DNA of 10,689 bases from an uncultured Oscillospiraceae bacterium. GTDB lineage: Bacteria > Bacillota > Clostridia > Oscillospirales > Oscillospiraceae. How positions within the stretch are numbered: position 1 is the first letter of the stretch; each line of letters begins with the position of its first letter. The position numbers and the translations under genes were made by a program. Under the pieces are notes generated by a model. The model made no database searches. It was given only the letters and a program-made list of their open reading frames with translations, and was not told where the DNA came from. The stretch covers positions 1 through 10,689 of the forward strand of contig CALDMA010000214.1 of the NCBI GenBank assembly GCA_937915075.1, read 5' to 3'. Positions 1 through 6,710 of the stretch are shown piece after piece.

Positions 1-31
1 AAGCGCAAGTTTAATGCGAGGAGGGCAGGGC

Positions 32-442
32 ATGGCATCCACGGGGAAGCGGATCAAGCCGGAGCAGCAGGCCGCAGCAATGGCAAGTTATGTTGTGTCC
101 GGCGATTATTCGGAGGCCGCGCGCCAGGCGGGAGTTAACAGGGCAACAGCAAAAGCGATTGTAACTGATCCAGATAATAAACAGGCCATCGCCGACTTAA
201 AAAAAGACGCGTCTGCGGCGATGCAGGATTATATGCGGCGGTGTCTCCCCAATGTTCAGCGGCTATCGGATAAGATGCTTGATTTAGCCGAGGAGCGCAT
301 GGGTGATTGTAGCGCATATCAGCTGATCGGAATGCGGAATCTCCTTATTCAAGAGCAAATGCAGCAGATCGGCGGCAATACGGCTGTGCAGGTTAATGTT
401 GTGTTCGGCAGCAAACCGGGCGACATGGACGCGTTCAAATAG
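32..442 (+). CDS. terS: Phage terminase small subunit (putative)
   Basis: This is probably the DNA-recognition subunit of the packaging motor, which binds the packaging start site and recruits the large terminase. The 136-residue protein has a helix-turn-helix-like segment at about residues 24-44 (GDYSEAARQAGV followed by NRATAKAIV), of the kind found in small terminases. After it come a helical middle section and a polar C-terminal tail. I chose ATG 32 over the in-frame ATG 14 because AGGAGG at 19-24 sits seven bases before ATG 32, while ATG 14 has no such site in view. The large terminase follows, but only after an unusual gap of about 565 bases; these two genes usually abut. The family call rests on the HTH, the size and the position. 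Small terminases diverge strongly, so it could be another HTH protein at this locus. Confidence 0.75.
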   Translation: MASTGKRIKPEQQAAAMASYVVSGDYSEAARQAGVNRATAKAIVTDPDNKQAIADLKKDASAAMQDYMRRCLPNVQRLSDKMLDLAEERMGDCSAYQLIGMRNLLIQEQMQQIGGNTAVQVNVVFGSKPGDMDAFK

Positions 443-444
443 CC

Positions 445-474
445 AACGCCACCAAATATCTATTTTGTGGCGTT
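445..474 (+). terminator. Hairpin just after terS, possible weak terminator
   Basis: AACGCCAC (445-452) is the exact reverse complement of GTGGCGTT (467-474). The stem can continue past one bulged base with AAA/TTT. It begins two bases after the terS stop. The following bases (CATAATTCTT) are only loosely T-rich, so efficient intrinsic termination is doubtful. It may instead protect the 3' end of the terS message or begin the structured region to its right. Confidence 0.5.
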
Positions 475-526
475 CATAATTCTTGAGAAGTTCTGAAAAC
501 GCATAGTTTATTATAGATATCACAAC

Positions 527-559
527 AATATACAAATATTCGTGCATACTTCGTATAAT
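527..559 (+). promoter_or_regulatory. Candidate promoter with perfect -10 box in the terS-terL gap
   Basis: A consensus TATAAT lies at 554-559 inside an AT-rich stretch (about 500-566), just before a sharp change to GC-rich, self-complementary sequence. At the usual 17-base spacing the -35 hexamer would be TACAAA (531-536), a poor match, and no extended TG motif precedes the -10. A start near base 566 would transcribe the structured region and read into the large terminase gene. The support is one good box plus its location, so this is a candidate only. Confidence 0.35.
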
Positions 560-576
560 ATACATACCTTCAGCAG

Positions 577-593
577 TGCATAACGCTGCATAA
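577..593 (+). repeat. Two TGCATAA direct repeats one helical turn apart
   Basis: TGCATAA occurs at 577-583 and again at 587-593, exactly ten bases apart. TGCAT also occurs at 543-547 and 625-629. Repeats on the same DNA face between the terminase genes could be protein-binding sites, for example for the small terminase or a regulator, but the motif is short and chance is not excluded. CAGC 571-574 and GCTG 585-588 flank the first copy and could pair in RNA. Confidence 0.4.
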
Positions 594-883
594 TGTCTGC
601 GCGCCTGCGTGCTGCGCGTGCGTGTGCATCTGTAGCCCTGGGCCGCAGGCCATTAAGGCCCCCGCGCCTGCCCTGCCTCGTCCGTGCGTGAGTGCGCACA
701 GCCCCAAGCAAGGAAGCGGGCATAGGGAGGGGTGGTGGAAAAGAGGCGGGGAATTTCATTCCTATGTATATATATGATTAAACCCACGCGTATTCCCCCT
801 CCCAAAGTGGGGTAGCTACAAAACAGGCGGCACCCTTCCGGAAACCCGCCTCTGAAAATTTCAAAAAACCAGACAAAAAGACC

Positions 884-997
884 GTGTTGTGTTGGTCTTG
901 CCTGCCTTAAGCAAGCGGGCAATCCTCCTTCATTACTTCCTTTCCTCTTGTTCTGTCGGGTGCCAGGAACACCCGGCAGGCAAGACGAGCACAGCAC
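884..997 (+). repeat. 23-position near-perfect inverted repeat directly before the terL ribosome-binding site
   Basis: Bases 884-906 pair with 975-997. Of 23 positions, 20 are Watson-Crick, two are G-T wobbles (887/994 and 892/989) and one is a mismatch (894/987). The inner 12 bases, GTCTTGCCTGCC (895-906) and GGCAGGCAAGAC (975-986), are perfect. The 68-base loop is pyrimidine-rich in its middle. Two smaller hairpins use parts of the same sequence: 878-883/894-899, and 953-962/970-979 (ten pairs, one a wobble, loop CCAGGAA). The terL ribosome-binding site AGAGG (998-1002) starts on the next base, and a complementary CCTCT lies in the loop at 944-948. This layout could control translation or transcription of the large terminase; that role is inference. 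Confidence 0.75.
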
Positions 998-1008
998 AGA
1001 GGTACTGC

Positions 1009-2406
1009 ATGGGCAAGCAATCGTACAAGCGAACAGCACCGGGCGAGACCGTGAAAATCGACCTCGGCAAGCCGAACAGCGAACCGCAGCGGCAATTCTT
1101 TGCCTCGACGGTGAAATACACCTGTTACGGCGGTGCGCGAGGCGGCGGGAAAAGCTGGTGCACGCAGAGAAAACCGGTCGGCGCTTGCCTGTACTATCCG
1201 GGGCTTAAAATACTGATTCTCAGACGCCGGTATGAAGACCTTGAGAACAGCGTAATCGACCCGATTGTAAAACTGGTTCCGGAGACCGTCGCCGTGTATA
1301 ACGTGCAGAAGCATCTTCTGTCGTTCAAAAACGGCTCGACAATCAAGTTCGGCAATATGGACGGCTTCGGCTCTGCTGTTGCCGGTAAATATCAGGGTCA
1401 GGAATACGACTGGATCTTCATCGAAGAGGCGACGCAGTTCACAGAGCAGGAATTCCGTGGAATCGCGGCCTGCTGCCGTGGCGCGACGCCGTTTCCGAAG
1501 CGGATGTACCTGACCTGTAACCCCGGCGGCATCGGCCACCAGTGGGTGAAGCGCCTGTTTGTCATGCGGGACTTTCTGCCGAACGAGAATCCGGACGATT
1601 ATTTATTCATCAAGGCGACTGTCGAGGACAATGTTGACCTGTTGGAGGGATCGCCCGATTACGTCAACGCGCTTGACCTTCTGCCAGAGGATGTGCGCAG
1701 GGCGCACCGCTTCGGCGATTGGGATGCGTTGTCCGGCGGCTTCTTCCCGGAATTCCGGCGCGGGGTGCATACCTTCCCGGAAGATTTTCCGATTGACCCG
1801 CGCTGGGCGAAATACCGGGCATTTGACTACGGCCTTGATATGTTCGCCTGTCTATGGGTGGCAGTCGATTTTACCGGGCGCTGCTATGTGTACCGGCAAT
1901 ACAACGAAACGCGGTTGATTGTCTCCGAGGCGGCAAGCGCGGCGATCTCGCTGACGCCTGCGCGAGAGCGGATCGAATATACGATTGCGCCGCCGGATAT
2001 GTGGTCAACACAAAAGGATACCGGCAAGACAATGGCGCAGATCTTCGGCGAATGCGGCCTGCCGGTTCTGAAAGCAGCGAACAACCGCGTGCAGGGCTTT
2101 ATGGCTGTTAAGGAAATGCTGAAGCCGCTGCCGGACGGGAAGCCGGGGCTTCTGATCTGCGAAAGCTGCAAAAGCCTGATTGACGATTTGCAGGCGATTC
2201 AGCACGACGAAAAGAATCCGAACGACTGCGCCAAGCAGCCGCACGAGTTGACACACGATGTAGACGCGCTGCGCTATTTCTGCGTGATGCGGACGCTGAA
2301 ACCGGAAAAGCCGGTCGAGGTGGACGACTACGAAGAAGACCGGCTGGACGACTACGATGAGTACATGACCGGCGGCGCGCCGAGCGCTTCCTATATTGGG
2401 TATTGA
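1009..2406 (+). CDS. terL: Phage terminase large subunit
   Basis: This is the ATPase-nuclease motor that cuts concatemeric DNA and pumps it through the portal. The 465-residue protein carries the expected modules. The Walker A loop is GGARGGGKS (residues 41-49), Walker B is IFIEE (136-140) with E140 as the likely catalytic glutamate, and the coupling motif is TCNPGG (169-174). The RNase H-like nuclease follows, with candidate metal-binding acids D273 (in AFDYGLD), D330 (in APPDMW) and D417/D419 (in HDVDALRY). The C-terminal tail is very acidic and ends in a Gly/Ser/Tyr-rich stretch. Length is typical for the family. ATG 1009 is chosen because AGAGG (998-1002) lies six bases upstream. An in-frame GTG at 889 would add 40 residues encoded by the inverted repeat and starting upstream of the Walker core, which I reject. 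Confidence 0.95.
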   Translation: MGKQSYKRTAPGETVKIDLGKPNSEPQRQFFASTVKYTCYGGARGGGKSWCTQRKPVGACLYYPGLKILILRRRYEDLENSVIDPIVKLVPETVAVYNVQKHLLSFKNGSTIKFGNMDGFGSAVAGKYQGQEYDWIFIEEATQFTEQEFRGIAACCRGATPFPKRMYLTCNPGGIGHQWVKRLFVMRDFLPNENPDDYLFIKATVEDNVDLLEGSPDYVNALDLLPEDVRRAHRFGDWDALSGGFFPEFRRGVHTFPEDFPIDPRWAKYRAFDYGLDMFACLWVAVDFTGRCYVYRQYNETRLIVSEAASAAISLTPARERIEYTIAPPDMWSTQKDTGKTMAQIFGECGLPVLKAANNRVQGFMAVKEMLKPLPDGKPGLLICESCKSLIDDLQAIQHDEKNPNDCAKQPHELTHDVDALRYFCVMRTLKPEKPVEVDDYEEDRLDDYDEYMTGGAPSASYIGY

Positions 2407-2426
2407 GTACATAAAGGGGTTTAGGT

Positions 2427-2849
2427 ATGAACACGACAACGGCAGCTTGGGTATTTGCCCGTGCGATCCATCTGATGGACGAGCAGAACGAAACGACTGG
2501 CGAAACATCGACGGCGGATACTTCTGAATATAAGCTGCGCACGCTGTCGATTCTCAATATCCTGCGGCATGAACTGTTTCCGTATTCTGATACCTACGAG
2601 GCGCAGGAAGACGGGACACGCGATATCTGCGCGGAGATCAAGAACTTTACGGATGTCATTGATCTGGACGACGTGCTTGCACAGGGCATCATGCCCTACG
2701 GTCTCGCGGCACATTTGCTGCTGGGCGAAAATGATTCCATGGCGGCGTTTTTCAACTCCAAATACTCTGAATTGATTCAGAGTCTGGCGGCAAAGAAAGC
2801 GTCCAAATGGGAGGACATTACGCCGTATTACGGCGGATTGTTCTGCTAA
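2427..2849 (+). CDS. Conserved phage head-region protein, possible adaptor
   Basis: This 140-residue soluble protein has no catalytic motif or membrane segment that I can see. It opens with a predicted helix (about residues 5-20, AWVFARAIHLMDEQ) and a polar Thr/Glu linker. A longer helical section starts near residue 35 (YKLRTLSILNILRHEL), followed by the acidic DVIDLDDVL and a Leu/Ala-rich helix, and the protein ends in Tyr/Gly. AAAGGGG (2413-2419), seven bases upstream, supports ATG 2427. It sits 20 bases after terL and before the scaffold gene, so a virion or assembly role, such as a head adaptor, is likely from context. I have seen similar small proteins beside terminase and scaffold genes in Firmicutes phages but cannot name a function with confidence. 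Confidence 0.75.
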   Translation: MNTTTAAWVFARAIHLMDEQNETTGETSTADTSEYKLRTLSILNILRHELFPYSDTYEAQEDGTRDICAEIKNFTDVIDLDDVLAQGIMPYGLAAHLLLGENDSMAAFFNSKYSELIQSLAAKKASKWEDITPYYGGLFC

Positions 2850-2859
2850 ATGCGTAAAC

Positions 2860-2901
2860 TGACGGCCCACCATAGCCGTTAAATTGGCCCACCATAGCCA
2901 A
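2860..2901 (+). repeat. Two tandem hairpins with identical 8-base loop before the scaffold gene
   Basis: GGCCCACCATAGCC occurs at 2864-2877 and 2886-2899, 22 bases apart. Each copy is the core of a small hairpin with loop CCACCATA. The first stem is ACGGC 2862-2866 with GCCGT 2875-2879, extendable by a wobble and a T-A pair. The second is TTGGC 2884-2888 with GCCAA 2897-2901. The outer stem bases differ between copies, yet both sides change together so pairing is kept. The pair fills most of the 67-base gap and ends five bases before the AGGAGG of the scaffold gene. Confidence 0.7.
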
Positions 2902-2916
2902 ATACAGGAGGACACC

Positions 2917-3780
2917 ATGAACGAGAACGAAACCGAAGTTGTTGTTGACGACGACAACTACGACGTGGATTTGAGCGAATTCGAGGACATGACTGAGGAC
3001 GACGGCGACGGAAACCAGCCCGAGTCGGAGGAACAGGCAGACTCCTCGCAGGAGCAGGAATCCACAGACGCTGAGGACGCGCAGGGTGAAGACGGCACGG
3101 CTGCTGACGAGCAGGACGGCGCTGACGGACAAATGTTCGACCTCAAGTACAACAAGGAAACGAAGCCGTATACGCGGCAGCAGGTAACGGAACTGGCGCA
3201 GAAAGGTCTGAATTATGACCATGTAACGGAGCAACGCAACCGGCTACAGCAGGAGAACGCGGAACTTTCCAAGTACCGCGATGAGAATGCACCTGTTCTT
3301 GAAGCCCTGAAAGCGGCGGCGGAAGCAGCTGGGAAGGATCTTCCGGAGTTTTTGACCGCAATTCGCGCAAATATGCTCGTTTCTCAAGGACTTAGCCCGG
3401 AGGTGGCGCGCGAACGGATTCTGCGCGAGGACGCAGAACGCCGATTGCAGGCGACCACGGCGGAAAAAGCGCGCAAAAGTGAGACGGAAGCACGGCAGCG
3501 TGAGGATATCCGCCGGTTCCAAGAGAAGTTCAAGGGCGTCGATCCCAAGACCATTCCGCAAGAGGTCTGGTCGGCTGTCGGCAGGGGGGAATTGCTGGTA
3601 GACGCTTACGGCGATTACCAGCGGCATGAGTTGGAACGTCAACTCAAGGAGGCCAACGAAAAGCTGGCTATCCGAGCTAAAAACGAAAGCAATAAACAAA
3701 AATCGCTGGGGAGCCTGCAATCGACAAAGCGGGAAACCGGCAAAGACCCGTTCCTGGAGGGCTTCCTTAGCGACGACTAA
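2917..3780 (+). CDS. Phage scaffolding protein (putative)
   Basis: This is probably the internal scaffold that guides capsid assembly and is then lost from the shell. The 287-residue protein starts with a strongly acidic, low-complexity segment (about residues 1-75, many Asp/Glu with Gln and Ser). A conserved-looking stretch follows (FDLKYNKETKPYTRQQ), then long charged helices likely to form coiled coils (about residues 100-140 and 170-205), and a basic Lys/Arg-rich region before the end. The protein finishes with DPFLEGF plus a short acidic tail, an ending I associate with scaffold proteins of Firmicutes phages. AGGAGG (2906-2911), five bases upstream, fixes ATG 2917 rather than the earlier in-frame ATG at 2884, which lies inside the repeat. 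Placement just before the capsid gene agrees with the role. Confidence 0.8.
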   Translation: MNENETEVVVDDDNYDVDLSEFEDMTEDDGDGNQPESEEQADSSQEQESTDAEDAQGEDGTAADEQDGADGQMFDLKYNKETKPYTRQQVTELAQKGLNYDHVTEQRNRLQQENAELSKYRDENAPVLEALKAAAEAAGKDLPEFLTAIRANMLVSQGLSPEVARERILREDAERRLQATTAEKARKSETEARQREDIRRFQEKFKGVDPKTIPQEVWSAVGRGELLVDAYGDYQRHELERQLKEANEKLAIRAKNESNKQKSLGSLQSTKRETGKDPFLEGFLSDD

Positions 3781-3792
3781 TAGGAGGTCTAT

Positions 3793-4860
3793 ATGGCAGG
3801 AGTTATCAATCTTGCAGACAAGTATTCCAGTCAGGTACTGGAGAGATTTTTTCAGGACAGCTACACGCAGGGTTCGTTCAGCAAGAAGTTCGACGGCGAA
3901 TTTATCGGCGTAAAGTCTGTCAGATTCCACGAGGTAGGCACGGTGCCGCTCGTTGACTACAACCGCAGAGGCAACGGCAACAGATACGGCACTCCGAAGG
4001 ACCTGACCGACGTGGAGTACGAACTCCCGATGGAAAAGGACCGCTCGTTCTCCTTCGTTATCGACAAGGGCGACATGAAGGAGCAGATGGGCATCAAGAA
4101 AGCGGGTACATGTCTGCGCCGCGAGATGCGCGAGGTTGTTACCCCGGAAATCGACAATTATCGTATGGACAAGTGGGCAGAAAAGGCCGGTCTGCACGTT
4201 GCTCTTTCGGCTGAACCGTCCAAGACTACGATTGTCGAGAATATGCTTGATGCGAACGTCGCGCTTGACGAGCACAACGTTCCGGCGGAAGGCCGCACGT
4301 TCTACATCAATCCGAAGTATTACAAGTTCATCAAGCTTGCCTCCGAGTGGAACAACATTGAGCCGCTGGCAGCAAAGGCACTCGGCAAGGGTATTGTTGG
4401 TGAGTTTGACGGCGTTCCCGTCAAGAAGATTGCGAGAATGCCCGCGAACGTGTACTTCATGCTGGTGTTCAAGAACGCCGCGATTTCCCCTGTGAAACTG
4501 CATGAGTACAAAATGCACACCGACCCGCAGGGCTACAGCGGCGCGCTTGTGGAAGGTCGTTTCCTGTACGACGCATTCGTTATGCCGACCATGGCGAACG
4601 GCATCTATGTTGCCTGCGCGGCTGGTAAGGTCTGTACGAAACCGACGATTTCGGTTTCCAGCCACACCGTCACGCTGACCGCAGGCGAAGGTGAGACCAT
4701 CAAGTACACGCTTGACGGCTCCGACCCGCGTTTCTCTAAGACTGCGGTTGAGTACAGTTCTTCTTCTAAGCCGACTTCTGCGGCTGGTGATACGATTCGC
4801 GCAGCGGCGTTCAAGACCGGCATGTTCTGGTCTGATATGGCTGAGGCGGTCGATGCGTAA
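3793..4860 (+). CDS. Major capsid protein with C-terminal Ig-like/chitobiase-C-like domain
   Basis: This 355-residue protein forms the capsid shell. Residues 1 to about 280 are the shell part, with an HK97-type fold inferred from context; its N-terminal half is rich in charged residues (KFDGEFIGVKSVRF, DYNRRGNGNRYG). From about residue 283 to the end a separate domain follows, starting KPTISVSS and containing IKYTLDGSDP, a Tyr/Ser run, DTIRAAAF and a final FWSDMAEA. This is the pattern of the small beta-sandwich CHB_HEX_C-type domain also found at the ends of glycosidases. On a capsid it would likely be displayed outside as a built-in decoration. AGGAGG (3782-3787), five bases upstream, supports the start, and the gene begins 12 bases after the scaffold stop. 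An intrinsic terminator follows at once, as is common after capsid genes. Confidence 0.88.
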   Translation: MAGVINLADKYSSQVLERFFQDSYTQGSFSKKFDGEFIGVKSVRFHEVGTVPLVDYNRRGNGNRYGTPKDLTDVEYELPMEKDRSFSFVIDKGDMKEQMGIKKAGTCLRREMREVVTPEIDNYRMDKWAEKAGLHVALSAEPSKTTIVENMLDANVALDEHNVPAEGRTFYINPKYYKFIKLASEWNNIEPLAAKALGKGIVGEFDGVPVKKIARMPANVYFMLVFKNAAISPVKLHEYKMHTDPQGYSGALVEGRFLYDAFVMPTMANGIYVACAAGKVCTKPTISVSSHTVTLTAGEGETIKYTLDGSDPRFSKTAVEYSSSSKPTSAAGDTIRAAAFKTGMFWSDMAEAVDA

Positions 4861-4867
4861 GCAAAAC

Positions 4868-4902
4868 ATAGGGCGTACAGCAATGTACGCCCTATTCCTT
4901 TT
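4868..4902 (+). terminator. Intrinsic terminator after the capsid gene
   Basis: A perfect 12-base-pair stem, ATAGGGCGTACA (4868-4879) with TGTACGCCCTAT (4884-4895), closes a GCAA tetraloop of the stable GNRA type. A T-rich run broken by two C bases (TTCCTTTT, 4895-4902) follows. It begins eight bases after the capsid stop. The AAAA at 4863-4866 opposite the T-run may also let it act in reverse. The next gene's ribosome-binding site (GAGGG, 4903-4907) touches the T-run, so partial read-through probably sets a high capsid-to-portal expression ratio. Confidence 0.85.
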
Positions 4903-4916
4903 GAGGGATAAATACT

Positions 4917-6701
4917 ATGGCGACAATTTCCACTAAAGACGACAGCAAAATCTTTACAATTAAGAAGTTTCTGGGGCTGAACGAGTCCACGGACGGCGAT
5001 ACGCAGCTGAAAATGGGCGAAGCATCCGTTTTGAAGAACTTCGAGATCACAAGTGAATATCATCTGCGCGTCAGACCGGGCTTTCAGACGCTGCACAACT
5101 TTACAGGAGCCGTGCGCGGGATGTGGCACGGCTATGTTGCGGGCGGCGAAGTGACCGTTTGCGCAGCTGACGGCGCAGTTTGGAATATTACAGAATCCGG
5201 AGCGGAGAACATCGGCGACATTCTTGATGCGCCGACCGCGTTTTTTGGCTTCGGCGACAAATTGTATATCCTGAACGGTTCGGAATATCTGGTATGGGAT
5301 GGGATCGGATACGTCGATACCGTAAGCGGATATGTTCCAGTCATTGTGACCGCTTCCGCACCGGGCGGGGGCGGCACAACGCTGGAGCCAGTCAATATGC
5401 TGACGGGCAAACGCCGTGTACGCTTCTCTGCTGACGGAGAATCCACGGTCTATCAGCTTCCGGAAACGAATGTCACGAGCATTGACTTCGTTTTCGTAGA
5501 AAATGCAGAGCAGACGACCGGCTTCACGGTTGATAAAGAGGCCGGAACAGTGACTTTCACGGAGGCCCCGGCGCAGGGCAGCAACAATGTCGAGATTTTC
5601 TATAACGTGGCAAACACACTGCGCGGGAAGATTGAAAAAATGCGGTTCAGCGAGTTTTTCAACGGATCTTCCGATACGCGCGTATTTCTGTACGGCGACG
5701 GCAGCAACAAGGCATATTACTGCGGCGTGACGGAAGACGGCGAAGCAAGCGCCGAGTATTTCCCGGATCTGTACGAAATGCAGATTGGCACGGCCAACAC
5801 GCCGATCACGTCCATGTCTCGGCACTACTCGAAGCTGCTGGTTTTCAAGCCGGATGCGGTTTATGCGACCAGCTATTCTGCAATCACGCTGGAAGACGGC
5901 AGCACAACGGCGGGCTTCTACACTGTCCCGATTCACCGGGAGATCGGAAACGAAGCGCCCGGACAGGTGCAGCTTGTCAACAACTACCCGCGCTCTATCT
6001 GCGCAGGCAACATTTTCGAGTGGAGGCTTGCGACCACGCTTTATGCGGACGAGCGCAATGCCAAGAACGTTTCTGCCCGCGTCCAGCAGACTATGAATCA
6101 GGCCGACGTGACGAAAATTTTCACGTTCGACAACAATATGACGCACGAATACTTTGTGTTCCTGAACGACGCGGATGGAACCGTGCTGGTCAACAATTAC
6201 GAAAACGATACATGGTATATGTTCACGGGGCTTCCTGCGGCCTGTGGGTGCGCTGATGGCAAGGAAATGTATCTCGGCTTCTCGGACGGGCGGCTGGTCG
6301 ATTTCGACCATATACACACAGCTGACGACGAAGAGCCGATTCAATCCCGGTACGAATCCGGGAATATGTCTTTCAACGCAGACTTCAAGCGGAAAACCAG
6401 TTCTATTATCTGGGTTTCGATGAAGCCCGCGACGAATGCACGGATTCTGATTTCGGCCCGTTCTGACAAAAAGAGCGATTATGCGGAGAAAGAGGTTTCC
6501 TCAAATCTGTCCGGCTTCGATCATGTGAATTTTATTCACTGGTCGTTCCTGACAAACCGTGCGCCGCAGATCGAGCGGATCAAGCTGAAAGTGAAGAAGT
6601 TCGTTTATTACAAAATTATCATTACAAGCGGTTCGACCTTCGGCGACGTGACTGTGCTCGGCATCGACCAGAAGGTTCGGTATACCGGCAATGTGAAATA
6701 G
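4917..6701 (+). CDS. Podophage stabilisation / head-closure-like protein, beta-rich
   Basis: This 594-residue protein is rich in beta-strand, Gly, Asp and aromatic residues and has no signal peptide or membrane segment. The N-terminal third contains short repeating units such as VRGMWHGY, VTVCAADGAVW, LYILNGSEYLVWDG, which look like beta-propeller blades. More such units appear later (RVFLYGDGSNKAYYCG, SKLLVFKPDAVYA, EMYLGFSDGRLVDFD). A different, shorter beta domain forms the last 100 residues. This resembles the proteins that plug the portal and stabilise packaged DNA in short-tailed phages (P22 gp10-like), or their tail nozzles. The family is inferred from composition and position between capsid and portal. 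GAGGG (4903-4907), nine bases upstream, is a somewhat long but acceptable ribosome-binding site. A receptor-binding propeller is an alternative. Confidence 0.55.
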   Translation: MATISTKDDSKIFTIKKFLGLNESTDGDTQLKMGEASVLKNFEITSEYHLRVRPGFQTLHNFTGAVRGMWHGYVAGGEVTVCAADGAVWNITESGAENIGDILDAPTAFFGFGDKLYILNGSEYLVWDGIGYVDTVSGYVPVIVTASAPGGGGTTLEPVNMLTGKRRVRFSADGESTVYQLPETNVTSIDFVFVENAEQTTGFTVDKEAGTVTFTEAPAQGSNNVEIFYNVANTLRGKIEKMRFSEFFNGSSDTRVFLYGDGSNKAYYCGVTEDGEASAEYFPDLYEMQIGTANTPITSMSRHYSKLLVFKPDAVYATSYSAITLEDGSTTAGFYTVPIHREIGNEAPGQVQLVNNYPRSICAGNIFEWRLATTLYADERNAKNVSARVQQTMNQADVTKIFTFDNNMTHEYFVFLNDADGTVLVNNYENDTWYMFTGLPAACGCADGKEMYLGFSDGRLVDFDHIHTADDEEPIQSRYESGNMSFNADFKRKTSSIIWVSMKPATNARILISARSDKKSDYAEKEVSSNLSGFDHVNFIHWSFLTNRAPQIERIKLKVKKFVYYKIIITSGSTFGDVTVLGIDQKVRYTGNVK

Positions 6702-6710
6702 GAGGTCAAC

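Larger units (their letters stand above)
566..1000 (+). ncRNA. Candidate structured RNA or long structured leader upstream of terL
   Basis: No convincing gene lies in 443-1008; open frames there lack ribosome-binding sites and look like composition artefacts. The segment has many complementary pairs. CGCGC 600-604 pairs with GCGCG 614-618. TGTAGC 631-636 pairs with GCTACA 815-820. GCAGGC 645-650 pairs with GCCTGC 666-671. GTGCG 684-688 pairs with CGCAC 695-699. GGGAGGGG 725-732 pairs with CCCCTCCC 796-803. The helix 631-636/815-820 encloses the last three, giving one consistent multi-branched fold. AGAGGCGGG 742-750 is the reverse complement of CCCGCCTCT 845-853 and crosses 725-732/796-803, so it would be a pseudoknot or an alternative state; AGGCGG 825-830 competes for part of the same partner. 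A very long stem (884-906/975-997) closes the region. The ends are inferred from the candidate promoter and from the terL ribosome-binding site. An attenuator-like leader, a large phage RNA or a packaging-site region are all possible. Confidence 0.4.

Noticed and set aside
548..559. ACTTCGTATAAT matches the left arm of a loxP recombination site.
   Set aside because: No inverted second arm (TATACGAAGT) follows at the needed spacing, and no recombinase gene is in view. It is a chance 12-base match in AT-rich sequence overlapping the promoter-like -10 box.
593..691. Short plus-strand frame in the gap, encoding an Arg/Ala-rich peptide of 32 residues.
   Set aside because: There is no ribosome-binding site, and the Arg/Ala richness simply reflects the GC-rich repeats (CGCGCCTGC at 600-608 and 663-671).
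750..762. GGAAT/ATTCC hairpin followed by a TATATATA run as a separate regulatory element.
   Set aside because: It is only five base pairs with a three-base loop, and the AT run alone is not evidence of function. It is kept only as part of the structured region.
889..1008. Upstream GTG start that would lengthen the large terminase by 40 residues.
   Set aside because: It lacks a ribosome-binding site, the added residues are encoded by the inverted repeat, and ATG 1009 has AGAGG at correct spacing.
653..1039. Minus-strand frame of 128 residues in the terS-terL gap.
   Set aside because: It has no supported start and no recognisable domain. It reads through the long inverted repeat into terL, so it is more likely a by-product of structured sequence.
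2821..2835. CGCCGT/ACGGCG hairpin at the end of the 140-residue gene as a terminator.
   Set aside because: It lies inside the coding region with only a three-base loop, and no T-run follows.
3244..4869. A 541-residue open frame on the minus strand opposite scaffold and capsid genes.
   Set aside because: It mirrors the codon bias of well-supported plus-strand genes, and its protein is Arg/Val/Leu-rich without recognisable domains. It is a shadow frame.
4605..6344. A 579-residue minus-strand open frame opposite the stabilisation-like gene.
   Set aside because: Its composition is typical of an antisense shadow, it spans the terminator and two plus-strand genes, and no domain is recognisable.
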